Origin: Fusibacter sp963666805
GTDB lineage: Bacteria > Bacillota > Clostridia > Peptostreptococcales > Acidaminobacteraceae
NCBI GenBank assembly: GCA_963666805.2
Contig: CAXXWR010000006.1
Span: forward strand, 1,116,001 to 1,180,000
DNA length: 64,000 nt
Direction: 5' to 3'
Position 1 is the stretch's first letter. Every line of letters begins with the position of its first letter. The notes beneath the pieces were generated by a model that saw only the letters and a list, made by a program, of their open reading frames with translations, made no database searches and was not told the DNA's origin. A program made the translations under genes and the position numbers. This document shows positions 35,644 through 49,361 of the stretch, one piece after another.

Positions 35644-35672
35644 TTGACATGATGAAAGAAAGTTGATATACT
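35644..35672 (+). promoter_or_regulatory. rRNA promoter P2
   Basis: TTGACA (35644-35649), 17-base spacer, TATACT (35667-35672): near-consensus sigma-A promoter, 245 bases upstream of the 16S gene. Confidence 0.85.
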
Positions 35673-35704
35673 AATTAAGCTGTCGCTTGAGAGAGCGGCA
35701 CACT

Positions 35705-35734
35705 AAGGACTTTGAAAATTGAATAGCGCAAATG
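35705..35734 (+). other. 16S rRNA processing stem, 5' arm
   Basis: This leader segment, which contains ACTTTGAAAATTG and AATAGCGCAAATG, is nearly complementary to 37455-37484 after the 16S gene. The two arms would form the long duplex cut by RNase III to release pre-16S. Confidence 0.8.
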
Positions 35735-35914
35735 AATTAAAAAACACGCAATTCCTTGACGGAGAGCGATTGGGACTTTAGGGTTTTGATTGAAGGAAGT
35801 TGAAGAAAACAAGTGATAAAGCAGATTCGAAAGAATCAACGGAAACGTTTGTAGAAATACAAACAAGCAAGTTAGCTCGTTTTGAGATAACAGGCAAACA
35901 TTAAATTATATTTA

Positions 35915-37449
<1,535 letters not shown>

Positions 37450-37454
37450 TTAGA

Positions 37455-37484
37455 CATTTGCGCTATTTGATTTTGAGAGTCCTT
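37455..37484 (+). other. 16S rRNA processing stem, 3' arm
   Basis: Pairs with 35705-35734. The spacer 37441-37747 (307 bases) contains this arm, further small inverted repeats (for example GAGATGA with TCATCTC, 37510-37552) and the 5' arm of the 23S stem. I see no tRNA gene in it. Confidence 0.78.
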
Positions 37485-37583
37485 TAAAAAGGAAACTCAA
37501 AGTAGTGAAGAGATGAGACATCTAAGTAGAAACATCAAATGGTCATCTCATTACTTTTCTTATGAAGAAAAGGCACTACAAAC

Positions 37584-37609
37584 TTGAACTTTGAAAATTG
37601 CATATAGAA
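37584..37609 (+). other. 23S rRNA processing stem, 5' arm
   Basis: These 26 bases match the inverse complement of 40701-40726 at 24 positions. The duplex would enclose pre-23S for RNase III cleavage. The arm repeats the ACTTTGAAAATTG element of the 16S leader. Confidence 0.8.
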
Positions 37610-37747
37610 GAGAAACCGACTATTAAATAAGTGAAAACTTATCAAATAATCACAAACACAAGCAGTTAAAAAAAGCAAGCGTTGAACATAGTTCAACAAA
37701 ACATTTTCAAACTGTCTAGTATAAAACTAAAACTCTAACGAGGTTTA

Positions 37748-40664
<2,917 letters not shown>

Positions 40665-40700
40665 GCTCAATAGAGAATTAGTTAAGTTTGTAATGTTTCA

Positions 40701-40726
40701 TTCTATATGCGATTTTGAAAGTTCAA
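40701..40726 (+). other. 23S rRNA processing stem, 3' arm
   Basis: Pairs with 37584-37609 across the 23S gene (24 of 26 positions). Confidence 0.78.
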
Positions 40727-40795
40727 CGAATTTTCAAGAAAAAGTAATCTCATTCTCATGAGATTAACATAGAAGGTTTATAGCCTTCACTCATA

Positions 40796-40911
40796 TCTAG
40801 TGACGATAGCGAAGGGGTCACACCTGTTCCCATCCCGAACACAGAAGTAAAGTCCTTCAGCGTCGATGGTACTTGGCGGGCAACTGCCTGGGAGAGTAGA
40901 ACGTTGCTAGT
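40796..40911 (+). rRNA. rrf: 5S ribosomal RNA, copy 1
   Basis: About 116 bases with helix I formed by CTAGTGACG (40797-40805) and CGTTGCTAG (40902-40910), the conserved CCCATCCCGAACACAGAAG loop and the GGTACTTGGCGGG region. First of two tandem copies. Confidence 0.95.
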
Positions 40912-40919
40912 TAATTTTA

Positions 40920-40951
40920 TAGTCTCATTAAGCTTTTGTTTAGTGAGACTA
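40920..40951 (+). other. Hairpin between the two 5S genes
   Basis: TAGTCTCA (40920-40927) pairs with TGAGACTA (40944-40951), extended inward by TAAGC with GTTTA. It lacks a strong T tract, so an RNA-processing signal or weak terminator is more likely than a full terminator. Confidence 0.6.
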
Positions 40952-40976
40952 TAACTTTGTCATTTAAACTATATTT

Positions 40977-41094
40977 ATCTGGTGATGATGGCGAGGGGGT
41001 CACACCTGTTCCCATCTCGAACACAGAAGTAAAGTCCCTCAGCGTCGATGGTACTTGGCGGGCAACTGCCTGGGAGAGTAGAACATTGCCAGTT
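40977..41094 (+). rRNA. rrf: 5S ribosomal RNA, copy 2
   Basis: Second 5S gene, about 117 bases, with helix I formed by CTGGTGATG (40979-40987) and CATTGCCAG (41084-41092). It differs from copy 1 at about eight positions; three pairs of differences are compensatory and keep helices intact. A strong terminator follows. Confidence 0.95.
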
Positions 41095-41104
41095 CATATA
41101 GATG

Positions 41105-41134
41105 AAGCTCAGAATTAATTTTCTGAGCTTTTTT
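41105..41134 (+). terminator. Terminator of the rRNA operon
   Basis: AAGCTCAGAA (41105-41114) pairs perfectly with TTCTGAGCTT (41121-41130), followed by a T run. Confidence 0.93.
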
Positions 41135-41226
41135 ATTTATTGAGAATTCTCTTTAGTAAGTTGCTTCTTATGTGATAAAATAGCGAGTATAATCAGTCAA
41201 ATGATAATATATATGATGGAGAACGT

Positions 41227-42300
41227 ATGAATAATAGTGAAAATAAGCAGAGACAAATTCTTCATTTTGACATTGATGCTTTTTTTGCTTCGGTTGAGCA
41301 ATATGAGAATCCTGATTTGAGAGGGAAACCGATTATGATTGGTGGAGATTCAGATAGGGGAGTTGTAGCAACATGCTCCTATGAAGCAAGAAAGTATGGT
41401 GTGAGAAGTGCCATGAGTATAGTAGTTGCTAAAAAATTATGTCCAGAAGGGATTATTGTTTATCCTAGAATGGGACGTTATAAAGAAATTTCTAATCTTA
41501 TTTTTGAGTATGTAAGAGCGATTAATTGTAAGATAGAGCGTGTTTCAATTGACGAAGCTTATTTAGATATTACAGCACTCAATGTAGACCCTAGAGCTTT
41601 TGCCCATGAATTAAAAGAGGCCGTTAAGGCTATATCAGGGATGACTATTTCTGTAGGGATTTCTTACAATAAATTTTTGGCGAAGTTGGCATCTGATTGG
41701 AATAAACCAGATGGTATATTTGAGATAAAAAGTGATGAAATTCCTCAAATATTACTGCCTTTGCCCATTATTAAAGTGCATGGTCTGGGGAAGAAATCTG
41801 TTATTAAACTTAATCGGATTGGCATTTTTACAATAGGTGACTTGATGAACTATCCAGTAGAGGCTTTAAAAAGTATTCTAGGGACAACGTGGGCAGAAGA
41901 AATTATTCAGAGAATTCATGGACATGATGAACGCCCAGTTGAAGAAAGTGAATCACGTAAATCTTACGGAAGAGAGACGACACTGAAAGAAGACAGTGAT
42001 GATCGTGAATTAATCTATAGTATATTAAAAGAGTATTTTGATAAAATTCTTTCAAGATTGAAGCAAGATAGTGTTATGGCAAAAACGCTTACAATTAAAG
42101 TGAAATACTGTGATTTTGAACAATTTACTAAAAGTCATAGTATTGACTATCATACCAATAGCCAAGAAATTTGGATGGAATATTTTGATCAAATGTTTAA
42201 TCACCTTGTCTTTGAAAAGAAAGTGAGATTAATTGGTTTAACTTTCTCAAATTTTGAAACTGAAGATTATAAGCAATATAATTTACTCGAACTTTTATAG
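41227..42300 (+). CDS. dinB: DNA polymerase IV (Y family)
   Basis: Translesion DNA polymerase. Seen: N-terminal HFDIDAFFASVEQ (catalytic Asp, about residues 14-26), SIDEAYLD (catalytic Asp-Glu, about 108-115), SYNKFLAKLASDWNKPDG, then the thumb, and a C-terminal little-finger domain. 357 residues. No beta-clamp motif was confirmed by eye. It stands alone between terminators. No clear LexA box was seen upstream. Confidence 0.94.
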   Translation: MNNSENKQRQILHFDIDAFFASVEQYENPDLRGKPIMIGGDSDRGVVATCSYEARKYGVRSAMSIVVAKKLCPEGIIVYPRMGRYKEISNLIFEYVRAINCKIERVSIDEAYLDITALNVDPRAFAHELKEAVKAISGMTISVGISYNKFLAKLASDWNKPDGIFEIKSDEIPQILLPLPIIKVHGLGKKSVIKLNRIGIFTIGDLMNYPVEALKSILGTTWAEEIIQRIHGHDERPVEESESRKSYGRETTLKEDSDDRELIYSILKEYFDKILSRLKQDSVMAKTLTIKVKYCDFEQFTKSHSIDYHTNSQEIWMEYFDQMFNHLVFEKKVRLIGLTFSNFETEDYKQYNLLELL

Positions 42301-42343
42301 GAATCCTTGAATAAAATTATTTATTCAAGGATTATTTTTTTGA
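42301..42343 (+). terminator. Terminator after dinB
   Basis: AATCCTTGAATAAA and TTTATTCAAGGATT form a perfect long stem followed by seven T residues. Confidence 0.92.
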
Positions 42344-42425
42344 TTTAATTTACAGACAATTTGACAAGTAATCCTAATAATTTGTGAAATATGACAGAGG
42401 GGTGTTATAGAAATATAAGATATGG

Positions 42426-42457
42426 TATAATATAAGAAACGTTACCGGTAACGTTTC
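42426..42457 (+). promoter_or_regulatory. Promoter -10 and LacI-type operator of the maltodextrin cluster
   Basis: TATAAT (42426-42431) is followed at 42436-42457 by a perfect 22-base palindrome, GAAACGTTACC joined to GGTAACGTTTC, typical of LacI/MalR-family operators. It overlaps the expected transcription start, so the regulator encoded next would repress its own operon. The -35 is weak. Confidence 0.8.
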
Positions 42458-42517
42458 CAGAACGTAAAAACAAAGCCTTTTTAAAGCTTTTTTTGAATAG
42501 ATTTAAAGGAGAGGAGT

Positions 42518-43540
42518 ATGAGAAATCTTAATATTAAAGATATTGCTAAACTCGCTGGTGTTGGTGTCAGTACAGTTTCACGAGTACTTAATCAACACCC
42601 TGATGTTAAACAAGAAACGCGAGAGCATGTCTTAAAAGTCATTGAAGACAATAATTATATTCCTAATAATAGTGCACGAAACTTAAAAAGAAATGAATCA
42701 ACGGATGTAGGAATATTTATTAAGGGCATGTATAATCCTTTTTTTGCATTAATGCTTCAAACGATTGAAGAATATCTTGCAACAGAAGACTATGCATCTA
42801 TTATCCATTATAATATGGACCATTCTAAAAGAGATATTGATGCTGCTCATGAGTTCATTATGGAAAAAAAGTTAAAAGGCATCATCTGTCTGGGTGGTGA
42901 TTTTTTAGATATAGATGATGAAGATATTTTAAGATTAAGTGTTCCTATTATATTCATCTCTACAAACACACCAATTGAATTGAATAAAGATATCTTTTCA
43001 AGTATCCAGATTGACAATGAAAAAGCTTCATTTGATGCTGTTAACTATCTTTGTCAGTTAGGTCATCAAAAGATAGGAATTATTTCTACTGGTTCAGGTG
43101 ATAAGTCTACGGGTAATGTTAGAACAGAAGGCTATATACGCGCGTTAGCATTTAATAATATTGATAAAGTAGATGAACGTTTTGAAGTCGGTGCGTACAC
43201 CTTTGAATCGGCTTATGAAGCGATGAATAGATTACTTCATAAAGCACCAGAAATAACAGCGGTATTTGCCATATCAGATATTATGGCAATTGGGGCTGCT
43301 AAAGCTATTTTAGATCATCAATTAAAAATTCCTCAAGATATTTCTTTAGTTGGATTTGATGATATTGATTATGCTGCTTTTTTCAATCCGACGTTAACAA
43401 CTGTGCATCAACCGGTCCTTGATATTGCTGAAATGGGAGCGGATTTAATGATTCAACTTTTAGATGGGGCAACTCATCATCAACATCAATTGCTAGAAAC
43501 GGCACTCATTGTAAGAGAATCAACTCAACAAATTGACTAA
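42518..43540 (+). CDS. LacI-family repressor of the maltodextrin cluster
   Basis: Transcriptional repressor with an N-terminal LacI helix-turn-helix (NIKDIAKLAGVGVSTVSRVL, about residues 4-23), hinge, and periplasmic-binding-protein-like effector domain. 340 residues. AGGAGAGG precedes the ATG. The palindrome just upstream is its likely site, and it probably also controls the GH31, phosphorylase, glucokinase and isomerase genes downstream; no second copy of the operator was noticed there. The effector is presumably a maltodextrin or sugar phosphate. Confidence 0.92.
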   Translation: MRNLNIKDIAKLAGVGVSTVSRVLNQHPDVKQETREHVLKVIEDNNYIPNNSARNLKRNESTDVGIFIKGMYNPFFALMLQTIEEYLATEDYASIIHYNMDHSKRDIDAAHEFIMEKKLKGIICLGGDFLDIDDEDILRLSVPIIFISTNTPIELNKDIFSSIQIDNEKASFDAVNYLCQLGHQKIGIISTGSGDKSTGNVRTEGYIRALAFNNIDKVDERFEVGAYTFESAYEAMNRLLHKAPEITAVFAISDIMAIGAAKAILDHQLKIPQDISLVGFDDIDYAAFFNPTLTTVHQPVLDIAEMGADLMIQLLDGATHHQHQLLETALIVRESTQQID

Positions 43541-43606
43541 TCTAATAGGAACAAGTTTATCTTTGAAATCTTTTATAACATTTTATAAGGAGAAAAGGAG
43601 AATGGA

Positions 43607-45790
43607 ATGTTAGCTATTGATCAAAAAAGAAATGTTGTCAAAATGGTTCATGGTAAAGGGATGACAACAGATACCATTTTAAATGGAACCTTTCAAGAAT
43701 TAAAAGAAAATCAAGCTTTAGAAATGACCAATGAATACCTTGACTTTGAAATCGTTGAAGAAGAGGGACAAACTAAAATTGAGATGTCACTTAATGCAGA
43801 AGATGTGATTTATGGTCTTGGAGAAAATGTAAGAGGAATCAATAAACGTGGATTTGAGTATATCTCGTTTTGTTCTGATGAGCCCAATCATACACCGGGT
43901 CAAAAATCACTTTATGCAGCACATAATTTCTTCATGGTAGGTAGTCCAGAAGCTTTAGACAATGCTAGAGGATACTACATTGATTTTGGTGGAAGAATCA
44001 AATATGACATGGGATTTTATCAAGCAGATAAAATTAACGTTACCATTGAAAGTATTGATTTTGATTTGTATGTTTTCAAAGGTTCATTTAAAGACATTGT
44101 TCAGCAATTTAGGAAATTGATTGGTATAAGTTATACGCCTCCAAAATGGGCATTTGGTTACCAACAGTCACGTTGGAGTTATGAAAATAAAGCAGTTGTG
44201 CAAAAAATAGCAGAAGGATTTCATGAAAATGATATTCCATGTGATGCTATCCATTTAGATATTGATTACATGGAAGATTTTAAAGATTTTACGATCAGTG
44301 ATGAACGATTTGATGATTTTGAAAATTTTGTTAAAGAAATGAAAAGCAAACATATTAGATTAATTCCTATTATAGATGCAGGGGTTAAGATAGAAGAAGG
44401 ATATGATGTTTACGAAGAAGGGGTAGATAAAGGCTTCTTCTGTACAGACAGTGAAGGGAAGCCGTTTGTGGCGGCTGTATGGCCTGGACGTGTTCATTTT
44501 CCTGACTTTCTCAATCCACAAGCGAGACAGTGGTTTGGCTCAAAATATCACCGTTTACTTGAGAAAGGCATTGATGGTTTTTGGAATGATATGAATGAAC
44601 CTGCTATATTTTATTCTGAACAAGGACTCAATGAAACAATTGAATGGATTCATGAGCATGAGAATGATAATTTAGATATTTATTCCTTTTTAGAAATGAA
44701 AGACCGCGTTAATGGCATATCCAATAACATTAAAGATTATAAAAGCATGTACCATCTTTATAATGGGGAACGTGTGAATCATTATGATGTTCATAATCTT
44801 TTTGGTTACAATATGACACGTGCTGCGGATGAAGGTTTTAAAACTTATGATGATAACAAACGCTTTTTCTTATTAACGCGGTCATCACATATAGGAATGG
44901 CAAAACATTCGGGTGTTTGGCAAGGTGATAATCACTCGTGGTGGGAACATTTAAAACTCAATATTCAAATGATGCCATCGCTTAATATGGTGGGCTTCTT
45001 ATACACGGGGGCTGATACAGGTGGTTTTCAAGATGATGCAAGTTATGAATTAATGACACGCTGGATGCAGTTTAGTCTCTTTACACCTCTTTTGAGAAAT
45101 CATTGTGCTATAGGAAGACGTTTTCAAGAGCCTTGGCAATTTGGCAAGGAGACAATGGCGCACTTAAGAGACACCATTCGTTTGAGATACGCCTTAGTTC
45201 CTTATTTATATTCAGAATTTATGAAGGCAAATCTTAAGGGAAGTATGATGTTTTCACCTTTGTCTTTTGATTATGCAAGTCCTGAGAGTTACCAAGTAGA
45301 GACACAACTTTTATTGGGGAATCAATTGATGTTGACACCTATTCATGAACAAAATGCAAGAGGACGTTATGTTTATGTTCCAGAAGACATGTTATTTATC
45401 AAAATGAAAAGCTATGAAAGCTTTTTTGACAGTGTCCAAGATATTTTTAAACAGGGACATCATTATATAGAAGCAAATTTAGATGAAACCCCTCTTTTTA
45501 TCAAGAAAGATCAGTTATTGGTATTGGCTGAACCTGCTAATGAAGTGGCAGACGTGAATCATCGTGAGTTAAAGGGAATCGCTTTCATTGATGAAGGAAT
45601 AGAGTTTGATCTGTACAGTGATGATGGAATCACACAAGCTTATAAAAAAGGTGAGTATCAACTTTCAACTATTCGTCTTTATAAGGAAAATGATGAGGTG
45701 AAATTAGAAGTGCATGGTGAAATTGAATCATTGGAACTTTTAATCATTCATAAAGATCAAAAACAAGAAATCATTCATTATAAAAAATAA
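43607..45790 (+). CDS. GH31 family alpha-glucosidase
   Basis: Cytoplasmic glycoside hydrolase of family 31, releasing glucose from alpha-glucosides such as maltose or isomaltose. Seen: beta-sandwich N-terminus, WAFGYQQSRWSY (about 182-193), the nucleophile motif DGFWNDMNEPAIF (Asp near 329), HSGVWQGDNHSWWEHL with the acid/base region and the LLRNHCAIG segment. 727 residues and no signal peptide. AAAAGGAG lies before the ATG. Sits directly upstream of glycogen phosphorylase. Exact linkage preference is not deducible. Confidence 0.9.
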   Translation: MLAIDQKRNVVKMVHGKGMTTDTILNGTFQELKENQALEMTNEYLDFEIVEEEGQTKIEMSLNAEDVIYGLGENVRGINKRGFEYISFCSDEPNHTPGQKSLYAAHNFFMVGSPEALDNARGYYIDFGGRIKYDMGFYQADKINVTIESIDFDLYVFKGSFKDIVQQFRKLIGISYTPPKWAFGYQQSRWSYENKAVVQKIAEGFHENDIPCDAIHLDIDYMEDFKDFTISDERFDDFENFVKEMKSKHIRLIPIIDAGVKIEEGYDVYEEGVDKGFFCTDSEGKPFVAAVWPGRVHFPDFLNPQARQWFGSKYHRLLEKGIDGFWNDMNEPAIFYSEQGLNETIEWIHEHENDNLDIYSFLEMKDRVNGISNNIKDYKSMYHLYNGERVNHYDVHNLFGYNMTRAADEGFKTYDDNKRFFLLTRSSHIGMAKHSGVWQGDNHSWWEHLKLNIQMMPSLNMVGFLYTGADTGGFQDDASYELMTRWMQFSLFTPLLRNHCAIGRRFQEPWQFGKETMAHLRDTIRLRYALVPYLYSEFMKANLKGSMMFSPLSFDYASPESYQVETQLLLGNQLMLTPIHEQNARGRYVYVPEDMLFIKMKSYESFFDSVQDIFKQGHHYIEANLDETPLFIKKDQLLVLAEPANEVADVNHRELKGIAFIDEGIEFDLYSDDGITQAYKKGEYQLSTIRLYKENDEVKLEVHGEIESLELLIIHKDQKQEIIHYKK

Positions 45791-45845
45791 TCATTTTTTA
45801 TAATGAAGATGGATGAATATTATCAAAGTGTTTAGGAGGAATTTT

Positions 45846-48212
45846 ATGAGTAAAGTTGTTGATAATTTTAAGGTGTTACTAAAAGCAGAATATGGGAAAA
45901 CACCTCATAACGCAGATAAACATGAAGTCTATTCAGCGCTTTCAAAAGCAATTATGGCTGATATTCAAGATAATTGGGAATTAAGTCGCGAAAAATATAG
46001 TGAAGCTAAACAAGCTTACTATTTTTCAGCAGAATTTTTGATGGGACGTGCTTTAGGAAATAATTTAATCAATATAAGAAAAGAGAATGAACTCAAAGAA
46101 GAACTTGCTGAATTAGGGATTAATCTTAATACTATTGAAGAAATCGAAGAAGATGCTGGGCTAGGTAATGGTGGATTAGGAAGATTGGCTGCTTGTTTTT
46201 TAGATTCAGCAGCGACAATGAACTTACCTGTTCATGGCTATGGAATTCGTTATGAATATGGTATCTTTAAACAAAAAATTGAAGAAGGTTATCAAGTGGA
46301 GGAAGCTGATAATTGGTTAAAATATGGTGACCCATGGTCTATTAGAAGAATAGATGAAGCTGTCACTGTTCATTTTGAAGATGGCGATGTTTTAGCTGTG
46401 CCTTATGACACACCCATTATAGGTTATGATACTCAAAATATCAATACACTAAGATTATGGAAAGCAGAACCGATTGAGCCTTTTGATTTTGAAGCATTTA
46501 ATGATCAAGAATATGATGATGCTGTTAAAGCTAAAAATAGAGCAGAAGATATTTCCCGTGTACTTTATCCAAATGATTCAGAGAATGAAGGTAAAATTTT
46601 AAGACTGAAACAACAGTATTTCTTTGTATCAGCTTCCCTTCAAGATCTCATCAAAAAGTATGTTAAAGACCATGGTGAAGATTTTGATAAATTTGCAGAT
46701 TATGTTGCAGTTCAGCTCAATGATACACATCCTGTTGTTGGAATTCCAGAATTGATGCGTTTGTTGATAGATGATTATGGTCTTTCTTATGAAAAAGCGT
46801 GGTCAATTGCACAACAAACATTTGCTTATACCAATCATACGATTTTACAAGAAGCCCTTGAAAAATGGTGGGATGGTTTTTATAAAGACTTGTTACCAAG
46901 AGTTTATGAGTTGATTGTTCAAATTGATGAAGCATTTGTAAAGACTCTTCAAGAAAAGAACTATGCTGAAGAGAAGATAGAATCTATGAGAATTATCCAA
47001 GACCATATGATTCAGATGGCATTTATGGCAATTGCAGGTTCAAGTGCTATTAATGGTGTTGCAGCACTTCACACTGAAATTCTTAAAAATCAAGAATTAA
47101 AAGATTGGTATGAACTCTATCCTGAAAAATTCCAAAATAAAACAAACGGTATCACACAAAGAAGATGGCTTAAATTATCTAATCAACCGTTATCCGATTT
47201 AATTACAGAGCTTTTAGGTTCAGAAGCATGGGTAAAAGATTTAGATCAACTTCGAAAATTAGAAGCTTATCAAGACGATGAAAATATTTTGAATCGCTTT
47301 TTAGAAATCAAACATCAAAAGAAAGTAGAACTTGCTGAATATGTGGAATGTGTAGAAGGGGTCACACTTAACCCAGACAGTATTTTTGATATTCAAATTA
47401 AGCGTCTTCATGAGTACAAACGTCAACTCCTTAATGCGTTTAATATCATGAATCTCTATTATGATATTAAAGAAAATCCATCAATGGATATTACACCAAG
47501 AACTTTTATATTTGGTGCGAAAGCAGCTCCAGGCTATTTTAGAGCGAAAGCCATTATCAAATATATCAATGAAGTAGCAAAACTGGTTAACAATGATCCA
47601 GATACTAAAGATATTATAAAAGTACATTTTGTAGAAAACTACCGCGTATCTTATGCGGAACGCCTATTCCCAGCAGCAGATTTATCTGAACAAATTTCAA
47701 CAGCAGGTAAAGAGGCCTCTGGAACAGGAAACATGAAGTTTATGTTAAACGGTGCACCAACAATTGGGACACTTGACGGTGCCAATGTTGAAATTGTAGA
47801 AGAAGCAGGATTAGAGAACAACTATATCTTTGGAGCAACCGTTGAAGACCTTGAAAACATTAAAGACACTTATAATCCAAATGATCTCTACAATGATCAT
47901 AAACGTCTACAACAAATTGTAGATACTTTGATTGATGGGACATTTGATGATGATGACACAGGCATGTTTAGAGAACTTTATAACGCATTACTGGTTGGAG
48001 AATCTTGGCATGAACCAGACAACTACTTTATATTGAAAGATTTCGATGCTTATGTTGAGGCTCAAAAAAGAGTCGATGATGACTATAAAGACCGATTAGG
48101 ATGGGCTAAAAAAGCATGGCTTAATATTTGTGGAGCAGGTAAATTTAGCTCTGATAGAACAATTAAGGAATATGCGAAAGATATTTGGCATATCCACTCA
48201 ATTGATGTATAA
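45846..48212 (+). CDS. glgP: Glycogen/maltodextrin phosphorylase
   Basis: GT35 phosphorylase that cleaves alpha-1,4-glucan with phosphate to give glucose-1-phosphate. Seen: EEDAGLGNGGLGRLAACF (about 95-112), the QLNDTHP segment, KRLHEYKRQ and the PLP-lysine motif EASGTGNMKFMLNGAPTIGTLDG-type region near 635-657 (Lys of GNMKF binds PLP). 788 residues from ATG 45846, which has AGGAGGA at 45834; an upstream ATG at 45813 is poorly supported. Shorter N-terminus than animal enzymes, as in bacterial MalP/GlgP. The glucose-1-phosphate would need a phosphoglucomutase not found in the window. Confidence 0.93.
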   Translation: MSKVVDNFKVLLKAEYGKTPHNADKHEVYSALSKAIMADIQDNWELSREKYSEAKQAYYFSAEFLMGRALGNNLINIRKENELKEELAELGINLNTIEEIEEDAGLGNGGLGRLAACFLDSAATMNLPVHGYGIRYEYGIFKQKIEEGYQVEEADNWLKYGDPWSIRRIDEAVTVHFEDGDVLAVPYDTPIIGYDTQNINTLRLWKAEPIEPFDFEAFNDQEYDDAVKAKNRAEDISRVLYPNDSENEGKILRLKQQYFFVSASLQDLIKKYVKDHGEDFDKFADYVAVQLNDTHPVVGIPELMRLLIDDYGLSYEKAWSIAQQTFAYTNHTILQEALEKWWDGFYKDLLPRVYELIVQIDEAFVKTLQEKNYAEEKIESMRIIQDHMIQMAFMAIAGSSAINGVAALHTEILKNQELKDWYELYPEKFQNKTNGITQRRWLKLSNQPLSDLITELLGSEAWVKDLDQLRKLEAYQDDENILNRFLEIKHQKKVELAEYVECVEGVTLNPDSIFDIQIKRLHEYKRQLLNAFNIMNLYYDIKENPSMDITPRTFIFGAKAAPGYFRAKAIIKYINEVAKLVNNDPDTKDIIKVHFVENYRVSYAERLFPAADLSEQISTAGKEASGTGNMKFMLNGAPTIGTLDGANVEIVEEAGLENNYIFGATVEDLENIKDTYNPNDLYNDHKRLQQIVDTLIDGTFDDDDTGMFRELYNALLVGESWHEPDNYFILKDFDAYVEAQKRVDDDYKDRLGWAKKAWLNICGAGKFSSDRTIKEYAKDIWHIHSIDV

Positions 48213-48234
48213 TATGAAAAGTACGAGGAAGTTT

Positions 48235-48272
48235 GATAGACACAGCTTTTAGGGTATGTGTCTATCATTATT
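48235..48272 (+). terminator. Hairpin between the phosphorylase and glucokinase genes
   Basis: GATAGACACA (48235-48244) pairs perfectly with TGTGTCTATC (48256-48265); the 3' side is ATTATTTT, a poor T tract. It may be a partial terminator or an RNA-stabilising hairpin inside the operon. Confidence 0.6.
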
Positions 48273-48308
48273 TTACAAGAGGTAAATTTATCGCATTTGG
48301 AGGAAAAA

Positions 48309-49256
48309 ATGTATATTGGAATAGATTTAGGTGGGACCAATATCGCGGGTGGACTCATTAATGATTCGGGCCACATTGTTAAGAAATTTTCCACACCAAC
48401 ATTAAGCGAACGAGGCAGTGATGCCGTTATTGATGACATTTATATGTTGATTAAGAAGCTCATGGATAATAATCCAACCGATGAAGAAATTGAAAGTGTT
48501 GGGATAGGTATTCCAGGGATTGCTGATCCACATACAGGTGTTGTTTTAACGTGTGTCAATATCAATTGGTACAATGTACCTTTGAGAGAGAAACTCCATG
48601 AAAAGATTGATTGTCCTATTTTTATAGACAATGATGCAACGGTAGCAGGTGTTGCAGAATTTATCGTTGCGCAAAAAGGAAAATATGAAAATGCAGTATT
48701 GTTGACATTAGGCACTGGTATTGGTGGCGGTATTCTTTATGATGGCAAGGTTGTATCGGGTTTTCACGGGATTGGCTCAGAAGTGGGACATATGATTATT
48801 GGTGAAAACTTTTATGACTGTAATTGTGGGAGAAATGGCTGTCTAGAGACTTTCGCATCGTCAACAGCAATCATCAGATATGCAAAACATTTACTCGAAG
48901 ATTATGAAGGCGAGTCTCTCATCTTAGAAATGACAGCAGGCAATCTTGATCAAATTAATGGCGAGATTATTTTTAATGCAGCTAAAGCAGGAGATGCTAT
49001 TGGCAATAAGGTAGTAGACCGTTTGGTTAGATACTTGTCGATAGGTATTATGAATATTATCAGTGTTGTGGATCCTGAAGTTGTTGTATTAGGAGGCGGT
49101 ATTTCATTAGCGGGTAGTTATTTAGTAGATAAAATCACCATTGAGTTGACCAAACTACGTTACTTTAAGAATTCGAATATTGCAAAGATTGAACTTGCAA
49201 AACTACAAAATGACGCAGGCATTATAGGTGCTGCAATGTATGCCAAAATTCACTAA
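48309..49256 (+). CDS. ROK-family glucokinase
   Basis: Phosphorylates glucose with ATP. Seen: ASKHA phosphate motif GIDLGGTNIAGG (about 4-15), ILTLGTGIGGGI-type region, the ROK zinc signature CNCGRNGCLE (about 175-184) and GIGSEVGH. 315 residues starting at ATG 48309 with GGAGGA at 48298; a longer frame from 48258 runs through the hairpin. It would take up glucose released by the GH31 enzyme and pass glucose-6-phosphate to Pgi downstream. Confidence 0.93.
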   Translation: MYIGIDLGGTNIAGGLINDSGHIVKKFSTPTLSERGSDAVIDDIYMLIKKLMDNNPTDEEIESVGIGIPGIADPHTGVVLTCVNINWYNVPLREKLHEKIDCPIFIDNDATVAGVAEFIVAQKGKYENAVLLTLGTGIGGGILYDGKVVSGFHGIGSEVGHMIIGENFYDCNCGRNGCLETFASSTAIIRYAKHLLEDYEGESLILEMTAGNLDQINGEIIFNAAKAGDAIGNKVVDRLVRYLSIGIMNIISVVDPEVVVLGGGISLAGSYLVDKITIELTKLRYFKNSNIAKIELAKLQNDAGIIGAAMYAKIH

Positions 49257-49361
49257 TTAAAATCGAAAAAAATTTATTTTAATGAATTGAATAAGATGAA
49301 TGTTCCTTTGCGTAAATTTGGCGTAAGGGGGTACTTTATAGTTAGAATAGGAGTTGATAAA

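Noticed and set aside
40936..41118. A 60-codon frame across the second 5S gene
   Set aside because: Overlaps the 5S gene and its terminator; no coding signal.
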